A DNA stretch of 16,590 bases. Origin: Segetibacter sp. GTDB taxonomy: Bacteria > Bacteroidota > Bacteroidia > Chitinophagales > Chitinophagaceae. This document shows positions 7,193 to 13,287 of this stretch, in pieces (the stretch's first letter is position 1; each line of letters starts with the position of its first letter). The DNA is taken from contig JASLBT010000229.1 of assembly GCA_030146445.1 (NCBI GenBank), positions 1 through 16,590 of the forward strand. The letters run 5' to 3'. Position numbers and translations under genes: made by a program. Below the pieces are notes generated by a model. It ran no database searches, was not told the origin of the DNA, and saw only the letters and a program-made list of their open reading frames with translations.

Positions 7193-7708
7193 CTAGCGCT
7201 TGATAACGACTTTCGTTCCCACGCCCAGCATGCGATAAAGTTGTTGAACGTGCTCGTTTTTTAAACTGATACAACCGAGCGTCCAGTTCTGGTACTGGTC
7301 AATCGCATAATCTTCATGCGGCCATGTGCCATGAATTCCGATGTCGCCGCCGATTTTGGCATTCATCGGGATCAGTCCTTTCGCTTTCCGGTAATTGAAG
7401 CGCGATATACTTTCCGCATTAGGATAGTCCAAACCCATGTATCGGTTCCACTTCGCGTGAACCTTTTTATGGATGATGGTAAAGGTTCCTTCCGGAGTTT
7501 TGCGATCGCCCTGAACCATTTTGTCACCCTGGTCATCGTTGCCAAAAACGATCGGGTACGTGCTTAGCCAACCCTCTGCGTCGTACACATTCAGCTCATA
7601 ATCGCTTTTGTCGATCACAACATAATATCCACCTTTACTATTACCATAAAAAGAAGTGTTAACAACAAAGACCAGTGCCACCAATAACAGGACTACGACT
7701 CGATTCAT
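7193..7708 (-). CDS. Exported YkuD-family L,D-transpeptidase
   Basis: The 171-residue product has a signal peptide (MNRVVVLLLVALVFVVNTSF) followed by a YkuD domain. Visible landmarks are YYVVIDKSDYELNVYD (28-43), the substrate loop DRKTPEGTFTI (68-78), the conserved IHGTW with His126, and the catalytic motif TLGCISL with Cys146. These enzymes form 3-3 peptidoglycan cross-links or attach proteins to murein, using the Cys as nucleophile in the periplasm. The protein ends about 25 residues after the Cys, so it is a minimal single-domain form without LysM or other wall-binding modules. Upstream, at 7745-7774, is a site like the promoters of the ECF locus at 10.5-10.9 kb, suggesting sigma-dependent induction. 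The family call is secure; the exact reaction is unknown. Confidence 0.92.
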   Translation of the reverse strand: MNRVVVLLLVALVFVVNTSFYGNSKGGYYVVIDKSDYELNVYDAEGWLSTYPIVFGNDDQGDKMVQGDRKTPEGTFTIIHKKVHAKWNRYMGLDYPNAESISRFNYRKAKGLIPMNAKIGGDIGIHGTWPHEDYAIDQYQNWTLGCISLKNEHVQQLYRMLGVGTKVVIKR

Positions 7709-7744
7709 TTTTCAGGCTGCTTTTTAAAGATGTAACGGCAAAAT

Positions 7745-7774
7745 AGCACGAAGATTATTATGCGGGGTTACATT
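7745..7774 (-). promoter_or_regulatory. Predicted ECF-type promoter of the L,D-transpeptidase gene
   Basis: On the minus strand AATGTAAC (7767-7774) is followed after exactly 16 bases by CGTGCT (7745-7750), 36 bases before the ATG. The same TGTAAC-N16-CGT arrangement occurs before the sigma factor gene and before the small membrane protein gene near 10.5-10.9 kb. AAC in the -35 and CGT in the -10 fit general ECF promoter architecture. Assignment to that sigma factor is inference. Confidence 0.55.
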
Positions 7775-7980
7775 CACAAATATTTATGCAAATCGATGCA
7801 GCAACTGCCAAAGTTCCCTGGAACAAGGCACATGCCCGTGATCTTCAAAGATTACAACAGCAATAATGTCGTTGCTGAAGCGTTTGGCTGGTAGCCGAAG
7901 AATAGATCATCAGCAGCCGCAACGATATACCCTGTTGAAGTTCAACTCGGTATTACTTCCCACAGGAAAGCCTATAAACA

Positions 7981-8006
7981 AAAAACGCTCCGCGAGGAAC
8001 GTTTTT
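7981..8006 (-). terminator. Hairpin terminator behind the outer-membrane protein gene
   Basis: AAAAACG and CGTTTTT pair across an internal C/A mismatch and a TCC/GGA extension with a GCGA loop. The stem is bordered by A and T runs on both strands, so it could act in both directions. It begins 20 bases after the stop codon of the minus-strand gene ending at 8027 and closes the ECF sigma operon. Confidence 0.8.
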
Positions 8007-8026
8007 ATAACCTGTTGTTTGACAAT

Positions 8027-8872
8027 TTACCAATTGCTCAGGCGAATACCAAAACTGTAAGGATATTGTCTAAGTCCCTTTTCATGTAAGGCTGTTGTGC
8101 TGTAAGAACCAAACAGCCGGACAGGGCCGAGCCCGAGTTCAGCAATATATGCCAACCTGAATTTTTCCAGGTCAAAATCACCCTTCAACTTGTCTTTACC
8201 CCTTTCACCACTAATCTGTTTGTTTCGGCTCCCGATAAGGTAACCTGCAGTCACACCGGCGCTAAAGCTTAACCCTCCCTTTTTTCCCGGGCGGGTGTTT
8301 ACGTTAACCATGAAAGGCACCGAGGCATATGCGACATAAAGCTTGTTCTTAGAAAATGCAATGCTGTCGCGAAAAATATAAGAGGGATTTTTATGATAGC
8401 TGATATTGGTTTCATAACGAAAGTTAAACATCTCAACACCTAACCCGTATTTCAAATTCAGTATTCCCTTGGTAATGTTTAACCGTTGCATAAAAAGCCA
8501 GAAATTGATGTTACTGGTTTTTCCCGTTCTCAATTTGAGGTCGTCACTGGTGAACGGGGGCTCACCAGGTGTAATCGTTCTCAGGTAGTCGTTTGCTTCA
8601 GCACTTCCATAAACAGTTTCATCTTTTACGTTGGCAAAACCAATATCAAGGATACCATAGTTGGTGCTGACGTTCGAAGGCTTCTTCGACCTGCGTTCTA
8701 TAGTAACTGTCTTGTTTCGGTTTGGTCCCTGATCGCCCGTTCCTTTTTTCTTGATGATGATCATTCCACCGACCCTGATCGTATCTGATCTGGTCGTAGT
8801 ACTTGTATCTTTTTGGGCAAATCCTGCCATGGCAACCAGTAAGGCTGCACTTAACAATGTCATCCGTGTCAT
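8027..8872 (-). CDS. Outer-membrane beta-barrel protein of the ECF operon
   Basis: The 281-residue protein has a signal peptide (MTRMTLLSAALLVAMAGFAQ), then a Thr/Lys-rich linker of about 45 residues. From YGILDIGFANV (about residue 72) to the end come alternating amphipathic strands with many Tyr, Phe and Gly residues. It ends FGIRLSNW, an aromatic C-terminal residue as in outer-membrane beta-barrels recognised by the BAM machinery. Segments such as FNFRYETNISYHKN, VPFMVNVNTRPGKKGGLSFSAGVTAGYLIG and RLFGSYSTTALHE read as barrel strands. It resembles the small OMP_b-brl/PorT-like barrels of Bacteroidota. It lies 24 bases behind the anti-sigma-like gene and precedes a terminator, so it is the last gene of that operon and a likely target or sensor of envelope state. 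The specific function is unknown. Confidence 0.82.
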   Translation of the reverse strand: MTRMTLLSAALLVAMAGFAQKDTSTTTRSDTIRVGGMIIIKKKGTGDQGPNRNKTVTIERRSKKPSNVSTNYGILDIGFANVKDETVYGSAEANDYLRTITPGEPPFTSDDLKLRTGKTSNINFWLFMQRLNITKGILNLKYGLGVEMFNFRYETNISYHKNPSYIFRDSIAFSKNKLYVAYASVPFMVNVNTRPGKKGGLSFSAGVTAGYLIGSRNKQISGERGKDKLKGDFDLEKFRLAYIAELGLGPVRLFGSYSTTALHEKGLRQYPYSFGIRLSNW

Positions 8873-8896
8873 GCTGGGTAAATTTTTAGCTGATAT

Positions 8897-9979
8897 CTAT
8901 TTTGTTTTTATCTCGAAGTTGGCAATCTGTACTGTATTGCCATCCTCATCTCTTTTAGACTTTCTCTCAAAAAGATTACTTGCCTTTTTGAGCAGACCAC
9001 GGAGTTTGTTCCGGTTAATGCCCGCAGCGCCGATATAGAGTGTCTGCTTGTCGTCATGTTCATCAATCTCGCGGTAAAGCGCGGTCTGAACACCCGGGTG
9101 TGCATCGTTGCCGGAAATTGCAGAAGTTGAGGTTAGTTCCGCGGGCTCGCTGGTGCGCTCCGCCGGATTTTCAGAAAGACCACCGATAGGATTGCGCTGG
9201 GGAAGGTTGTTCGATCTTGGTTGAAATGCCAGGTCCGGGGCTTTTGGCTTTTCAGGCAAAGCAATTAGCTTGATTGTTTTATTGTCCACAGCGTTGTTCT
9301 TCTCGTATTGAACTGTAACGACCGCCTTGGAACGCCTTGTTGAAGCAATCGGACCGGCTTTCCGAAACCTATCGGCTTGTACCCTTGCTACTGGGGTTTC
9401 ACGATTTGATTTTGATTGCTTAGGTTGTTCCAGCGCCGCTGGTTTAAGAGCTATTGAGGGCGCTGACTCATGGGAAGGTGTTGATCGGCCAAACCAGAGC
9501 AGAACTGCCAAACCAGTCACCGCAGCTGCAGAAGCGATCCGGAACCAGTTTGTTTGGATAACCCGCCGTTCCGCAGTCTGCTTACGATACAGGAGGGCTT
9601 TATTCGTGAATTCAATGGGCTCCGGTTCCAACCTGGTTCGACGAAGCACGGTAAACTCTTCCTGTAAATGCGGGTGTTGTAATACGAATTGCTCCACCTG
9701 GGCGCATTCCGGTTCACTCAATTCTCCGTCGACATAAAGCAAAAAATAGCTTTCGAAATTGACCGACGAAATACCGCCGGCGCTTTTATACAACATCGAC
9801 TTATCGGGAAGACCAAGAGCTGGCCCCGTTAAGACCGCCTCTTGCAACATCCGGAGCTCTGGCTGCAAGTCGGGATTATCCGCCAAAAATTTCTCCACCG
9901 CCGTACGTTCAGCAGGCTCAAGCTCATCATCTATATAGAGCAGGAGAAAGGTTTCGTATGTCTGGCGGGTAATTTCCAC
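8897..9979 (-). CDS. Anti-sigma-factor-like membrane protein with duplicated N-terminal module
   Basis: The 360-residue protein has two similar N-terminal units. Residues 8-66 contain YETFLLLYIDDELEPAE and end KSMLYK; residues 75-133 contain FESYFLLYVDGELSEPE and end KALLYRK. Each reads like the helical anti-sigma domain that binds region 2 and 4 of an ECF sigma factor, but without the HxxxCxxC zinc motif. One membrane segment follows at about 146-164 (FRIASAAAVTGLAVLLWFG). Then comes a long disordered Pro/Lys/Arg-rich part, and a conserved-looking tail LYIGAAGINRNKLRGLLKKA with QIANFEI at the end. The gene follows the ECF sigma gene after 65 bases and precedes the beta-barrel gene after 24. 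The expected role is to hold the sigma factor at the inner membrane and release it on an envelope signal. The role is inferred from layout and context. Confidence 0.78.
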   Translation of the reverse strand: MEITRQTYETFLLLYIDDELEPAERTAVEKFLADNPDLQPELRMLQEAVLTGPALGLPDKSMLYKSAGGISSVNFESYFLLYVDGELSEPECAQVEQFVLQHPHLQEEFTVLRRTRLEPEPIEFTNKALLYRKQTAERRVIQTNWFRIASAAAVTGLAVLLWFGRSTPSHESAPSIALKPAALEQPKQSKSNRETPVARVQADRFRKAGPIASTRRSKAVVTVQYEKNNAVDNKTIKLIALPEKPKAPDLAFQPRSNNLPQRNPIGGLSENPAERTSEPAELTSTSAISGNDAHPGVQTALYREIDEHDDKQTLYIGAAGINRNKLRGLLKKASNLFERKSKRDEDGNTVQIANFEIKTK

Positions 9980-10044
9980 GTATTTGGCTTTCTGTTTTAT
10001 TGTTGGTGTGTTGCTACAACCGTAGCAAGTATTTAAACTCAGTT

Positions 10045-10530
10045 TTACATTACATTTTCGCGACTTACCAGGTAGTTCCGAAGCGTGATGCGGGCCCTGT
10101 GCAGGTACACTTTTACCTGGCTTTCGTTCAGCCCCGTTATTTTCCCGATCTCTTCGTAACTATAACCCTCATAATCTTTCAGCATCACCAGGCTTCTTTG
10201 TGTTTCACCGAGCCGGCTCAGGGCCACTTCCAGGATCTTTTTTGCGGAATGATCTGTATGTTGCTGAATCTTGTCATCTTCCTTGAATTCTTCCGTCAGT
10301 GTTACCCGGTTATTTTTTCGAAGATGATCGATCATCAGGTTATAAGCAACCGTAAACAAGTACGATTTACTCTTCTCAAATTCTATCGACTCCCTGTTAC
10401 GCCACAACTTTTCAAATGCAGTTTGAATAATATCCCGAGCATCCTCCTCATGTTTCAGATTTTTGTATATAAACCGGTACGCATTGTCCGCGTAACAATC
10501 TACACACTCGTTGTATTGTCTTTCTGTCAT
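10045..10530 (-). CDS. ECF-type RNA polymerase sigma factor (second locus)
   Basis: The 161-residue product has region 2 at about 8-72, with HEEDARDIIQTAFEKLWRNR (27-46) and SYLFTVAYNLMIDHLRK (56-72). Region 4 is at about 97-150, with LGETQRSLVMLKDYEGYSYEEIG and a helix-turn-helix ending ESQVKVYLHRARITLRNYL. The length is typical for ECF factors. It heads a minus-strand operon with the anti-sigma-like protein and an outer-membrane barrel. A predicted promoter (10566-10595) has the same bipartite form as those before the small membrane protein and the L,D-transpeptidase, suggesting autoregulation. The ATG at 10530 begins MTERQYNECVD and leaves about 28 bases of leader. No SusC/FecA-type receptor is near, so it is unlikely to be a FecI-like nutrient-uptake sigma factor. 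Confidence 0.94.
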   Translation of the reverse strand: MTERQYNECVDCYADNAYRFIYKNLKHEEDARDIIQTAFEKLWRNRESIEFEKSKSYLFTVAYNLMIDHLRKNNRVTLTEEFKEDDKIQQHTDHSAKKILEVALSRLGETQRSLVMLKDYEGYSYEEIGKITGLNESQVKVYLHRARITLRNYLVSRENVM

Positions 10531-10565
10531 TTGAGCAGTGCTTGTAGCTGTGGTTGCCTGTAAGT

Positions 10566-10595
10566 GTTACGCATCATAATTGAAAAAGTTACACT
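10566..10595 (-). promoter_or_regulatory. Predicted autoregulated promoter of the ECF sigma operon
   Basis: On the minus strand AGTGTAAC (10588-10595) and CGTAAC (10566-10571) are 16 bases apart, ending 35 bases before the sigma gene ATG. The 5' element and the spacer length are identical to the site at 10844-10873. Recognition by this operon's own sigma factor is the simplest reading but is inferred. Confidence 0.6.
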
Positions 10596-10616
10596 TCAAA
10601 GAAAAAAAATTCAGAA

Positions 10617-10829
10617 CTATCTACGTGTAGACTTAAGCAGCCTGTTGGCAATAGCCTCTATAAAGATAAAGTCGGTTGAAGAGCGGTAATGATAACTTCT
10701 ACCAGTCTCGTGATATCGCTTAAGACTGATATCGGTTTTGCTCTTTGCGGCATACACAAACATCAGCGTGCCGGATACAACTACAATAATTACCGTCAGC
10801 CTGTTTATTTTTCCGAGTTCCATAACCAT
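10617..10829 (-). CDS. Small single-span membrane protein, unknown function
   Basis: The 70-residue product (or 68 from the ATG at 10823) has a hydrophobic segment at about residues 10-27 (LTVIIVVVSGTLMFVYAA). A short basic region with SLKRYHETGRSYHYR follows, then a second amphipathic stretch FIFIEAIANRLLKS. I recognise no family. Support for it being a real gene comes from the ECF-like promoter 15-20 bases upstream of its start (10844-10873) and its position directly before the sigma factor operon on the same strand. It may be a co-regulated envelope peptide. It could also just be a short leader of the operon. Confidence 0.55.
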   Translation of the reverse strand: MVMELGKINRLTVIIVVVSGTLMFVYAAKSKTDISLKRYHETGRSYHYRSSTDFIFIEAIANRLLKSTRR

Positions 10830-10843
10830 TGATTTACATATTT

Positions 10844-10873
10844 AGTACGATCCAATTAATATAATGTTACACT
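10844..10873 (-). promoter_or_regulatory. Predicted ECF-type promoter of the small membrane protein gene
   Basis: On the minus strand AGTGTAAC (10866-10873) is followed after 16 bases by CGTACT (10844-10849). This copies the layout at 10566-10595, and the nine bases AAGTGTAAC are shared exactly. The -10 element ends 14 bases before the ATG at 10829 and 20 before the ATG at 10823. Confidence 0.6.
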
Positions 10874-10987
10874 TGACTGAAGCTATTTTCAAATACAGCG
10901 AACCTTCCTTGCTTTAGAACGTAAAAATGGATAATCGCTGCAACAGCCTGTGTTATCTTTTTGATCGGGGCGACAATAGAACATTCC

Positions 10988-10995
10988 TAACTTTG
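10988..10995 (+). promoter_or_regulatory. Bacteroidota-type -7 box of kbl
   Basis: TAACTTTG matches the TAnnTTTG consensus of the primary sigma factor of Bacteroidota and lies 20 bases before the ATG at 11016. A TTTG at 10960-10963 could be the -33 element, but its 24-base spacing is longer than the usual 19-21. Confidence 0.6.
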
Positions 10996-11015
10996 AACCC
11001 TTAAACTTGCGCTAT

Positions 11016-12245
11016 ATGAATGAAAAATTTGTAAGCAGGATTGCAAATGAAGTTCAGGAAATTGATACGGCTGGTTTATTTAAAAAAGAGCGGATAATAA
11101 CCAGTGAGCAGGGGGCGGAGATAGAAGTGAACGGGCGAAAGGTGCTTAACTTTTGTGCGAATAATTACCTGGGCTTGTCGTCTCACCCGCGCGTTATCAA
11201 GGCCGCACACGAGGCGATCGATGGCCATGGTTATGGCATGAGCAGCGTCAGGTTCATATGCGGAACCCAGGACATACATAAACAATTGGAAGAAAAAATT
11301 GCCGCCTTTCTGGGAACGGAAGATACCATCCTGTATGCTGCTGCCTTCGACGCAAACGGTGGCCTTTTTGAACCGCTCTTTGCCGACGAAGACGCGATTA
11401 TCAGTGATGCACTGAACCATGCCTCTATTATCGATGGTATCCGGCTTTGCAAAGCAAAAAGATTCAGGTACGAACACAACGACATGAACGATCTGGAGGA
11501 TAAACTGGTCCATGCGCAAACCTCACGCAACCGGATCATCGTTACCGACGGATCATTTAGCATGGATGGCACCATTTCCCAACTCGATAAAATATGTGAG
11601 CTGGCCGAAAAGTACGACGCCGTTGTTATGACAGACGAAAGCCATTCAAGTGGATTCCTCGGTAAAAACGGAAGAGGAACCCATGAGTACCGTGGAGTGA
11701 TGGGAAAGGTCGATATAATTACGGGAACACTCGGCAAAGCCCTCGGCGGAGCTTCCGGAGGATTTACCAGCGGCAGAAAAGAGATCATTGAAATGCTACG
11801 CCAGCGAAGCCGGCCATACTTGTTCAGTAATACCCTGGCGCCCAGTATTGTGGGTGGATCTATCGCAGTGTTAGACATGCTCACAGAAACAACCGAACTC
11901 CGGGATCGTCTCGAGCACAATACCCGCTACTTCCGGTCGAGAATGACCGAAGCGGGGTTTGATATTAAGCCGGGGGACCATCCGATCGTGCCCATCATGC
12001 TGTACGAAGCTGGTGTAGCCCAGGAATTTGCTTCCAGGCTGCTGAACGAAGGCATATACGTGATCGGCTTCTTTTACCCGGTTGTTCCCAAAGGAAAAGC
12101 CCGGATCAGGGTGCAGTTGAGTGCCGCTCACAAACAGGAACACCTCGACTCAGCAATCGACGCTTTTACAAAAGTTGGTCTGCAGCTAGGCGTGCTAAAT
12201 CAAACGGGCAGGCTTGCTGAAAGTCATGGCGGAGCCATTTTGTGA
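11016..12245 (+). CDS. kbl: Glycine C-acetyltransferase (2-amino-3-ketobutyrate CoA ligase)
   Basis: This PLP enzyme interconverts 2-amino-3-ketobutyrate plus CoA with glycine plus acetyl-CoA, the second step of threonine breakdown through threonine dehydrogenase. The 409-residue product follows Kbl closely: NFCANNYLGLSSHP (45-58), SSVRFICGTQDIHKQLE (76-92), FDANGGLFE (111-119), SDALNHASIIDGIRLCKAKR (130-149), DESHSSGFLG (207-216) and the PLP lysine K241 in GTLGKALGGASGG. The ATG at 11016 is preferred over a TTG at 11007 because it follows the -7 box at a normal distance and gives the usual N-terminus. About ten C-terminal residues (QTGRLAESHGGAIL region) exceed the usual end. The related alpha-oxoamine synthases BioF and serine palmitoyltransferase fit less well. 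No tdh gene is in the window. Confidence 0.95.
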   Translation: MNEKFVSRIANEVQEIDTAGLFKKERIITSEQGAEIEVNGRKVLNFCANNYLGLSSHPRVIKAAHEAIDGHGYGMSSVRFICGTQDIHKQLEEKIAAFLGTEDTILYAAAFDANGGLFEPLFADEDAIISDALNHASIIDGIRLCKAKRFRYEHNDMNDLEDKLVHAQTSRNRIIVTDGSFSMDGTISQLDKICELAEKYDAVVMTDESHSSGFLGKNGRGTHEYRGVMGKVDIITGTLGKALGGASGGFTSGRKEIIEMLRQRSRPYLFSNTLAPSIVGGSIAVLDMLTETTELRDRLEHNTRYFRSRMTEAGFDIKPGDHPIVPIMLYEAGVAQEFASRLLNEGIYVIGFFYPVVPKGKARIRVQLSAAHKQEHLDSAIDAFTKVGLQLGVLNQTGRLAESHGGAIL

Positions 12246-12312
12246 TCCGCCTGTGTTAACTCCCGTTTAATGCTCATCTGATACCGGTGGCTCATTGTGC
12301 CGCCATCTCTTT

Positions 12313-12320
12313 TACCTTTG
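12313..12320 (+). promoter_or_regulatory. Bacteroidota-type -7 box of the class D beta-lactamase gene
   Basis: TACCTTTG matches TAnnTTTG exactly, 19 bases before the ATG at 12340. It excludes the more upstream TTG at 12295 as a start, since that would lie before the expected transcription start. No clear -33 TTTG at the usual spacing was found. Confidence 0.6.
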
Positions 12321-12330
12321 CGGCCTAAAC

Positions 12331-12371
12331 TGTTTTTGTATGCTCCGTGGTTTATCGTGTTTTTGTATGCT
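12331..12371 (+). repeat. Direct repeat of 14 bases spanning two candidate starts
   Basis: TGTTTTTGTATGCT occurs at 12331-12344 and again at 12358-12371, offset by 27 bases, which keeps the frame. It duplicates the peptide CFCML and also the start codon, so both ATG 12340 and ATG 12367 have the same upstream bases. Confidence 0.7.
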
Positions 12372-13161
12372 TATGATGCTGGCGTTCGCCTCCTGTAGTC
12401 CGAATAATGTAGAGGTAGACGAAAGGCTGGAAAAGATCTTTGAAGCTAATGGAGTGAAAGGCACATTTGGCATTTACGATAACGGCCAGGGCTCGTTCAT
12501 CATTCATGATCTCAGCAGGTTTAAAGACAGTGCCTATTTACCCGCTTCTACTTTTAAAATTGTGAACTCACTTATCGGTATAGAAACCGGGAAGATTGTA
12601 GACGAAAAGATGATCATTCCCTGGGATGGAACGACTCGCGAGATAGACGACTGGAACAAAGACCTGGGCATGGCTGAAGCTTTCAAAGTTTCCTCGGTTC
12701 CATACTACCAGGAAGTAGCTCGTCGTATAGGGAAAGACACCATGCAACGCTGGCTGGATACCCTGGGCTATGGATCGCGATACAATAAGGCCATCGTGGG
12801 TAGGATCGACAGCTTCTGGCTGGATAACTCCGTAAAAATCACCGCCGATGAACAGTTAGGGTTGGTTAAGAAGTTGTATTTCGACCAATTGCCTTTTCAA
12901 AAAAGAACAATGCGTATCGTCAAAGACGTTATGCAACAGGAGAAAAACGCGAACTATTCCATCAGTTACAAAACCGGATGGGGAAATATCGAAAACGGCA
13001 ATGCACTTGGATGGGTAGTTGGATGGATTATAGAGAACCAGCACCCCTACTTTTTTGCGCTCAACATAGAAGGGCCTGCAAATACCGATATGGTCCGGGT
13101 GAGATTGAACGTTTTAAATGGTGTGCTTGACCAGCTGGGTTTCCGAAAAGGCAAAAAGTAA
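12340..13161 (+). CDS. Class D (OXA-like) beta-lactamase, probable lipoprotein
   Basis: The 273-residue product has the class D serine beta-lactamase motifs: the nucleophile in PASTFK (Ser70, Lys73), SSV at 118-120, YGS at 144-146 where most members have YGN, FWLDNSVKIT at 159-168, and KTG at 211-213 in SYKTGWG. These enzymes hydrolyse beta-lactams through an acyl-serine intermediate with a carboxylated lysine; some relatives are sensors instead (BlaR/MecR type), but no membrane-sensor part is present here. A short hydrophobic N-terminus ends AFASC, a plausible lipobox with Cys19, so it may be lipid-anchored in the periplasm. The ATG at 12367 would leave a 10-residue signal and is less likely. 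It follows kbl after 94 bases with its own promoter. Activity and spectrum cannot be told from the sequence. Confidence 0.9.
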   Translation: MLRGLSCFCMLMMLAFASCSPNNVEVDERLEKIFEANGVKGTFGIYDNGQGSFIIHDLSRFKDSAYLPASTFKIVNSLIGIETGKIVDEKMIIPWDGTTREIDDWNKDLGMAEAFKVSSVPYYQEVARRIGKDTMQRWLDTLGYGSRYNKAIVGRIDSFWLDNSVKITADEQLGLVKKLYFDQLPFQKRTMRIVKDVMQQEKNANYSISYKTGWGNIENGNALGWVVGWIIENQHPYFFALNIEGPANTDMVRVRLNVLNGVLDQLGFRKGKK

Positions 13162-13216
13162 CCTTCACCTTTGTTTTACAAATCATCCTCTATTTTTATA
13201 AAATCAATTGAAGAAC

Positions 13217-13230
13217 CCGGTTGTAACCGG
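13217..13230. repeat. Palindrome CCGGTTGTAACCGG before batB
   Basis: A 14-base palindrome (CCGGTT, GT, AACCGG) lies between the beta-lactamase and batB, followed by two further CCGG-containing blocks (GGCCGG, TGCCGG) within 30 bases. It is too short-looped for a terminator and has no T tract, so it could be a protein-binding site. The evidence is symmetry only. Confidence 0.35.
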
Positions 13231-13287
13231 CATTGTTCGGCCGGATAGCACTGCCGGTAGAACATCACTTGAATATAATTGCACACT

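Larger units (their letters stand above)
7709..8026. other. 318 bases holding a promoter and a terminator but no convincing gene
   Basis: The region between two minus-strand genes contains the ECF-like promoter of the L,D-transpeptidase (7745-7774) and the terminator of the beta-barrel gene (7981-8006). On the plus strand a 26-codon frame (ATG at 7786) ends in TAATG and abuts a 64-codon frame (7866-8060), but the second runs through the terminator hairpin into the neighbouring gene and neither resembles a known protein. Confidence 0.4.

Noticed and set aside
7786..8060. Two abutting plus-strand frames (26 and 64 codons) joined by TAATG
   Set aside because: The second runs through the terminator hairpin at 7981-8006 and into the antisense of the beta-barrel gene; neither resembles a known protein.
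11231..11920. 229-codon minus-strand frame inside kbl
   Set aside because: It is antisense to a clearly conserved enzyme; its Ser/Arg/Pro-rich translation is a typical shadow of the kbl codon pattern.
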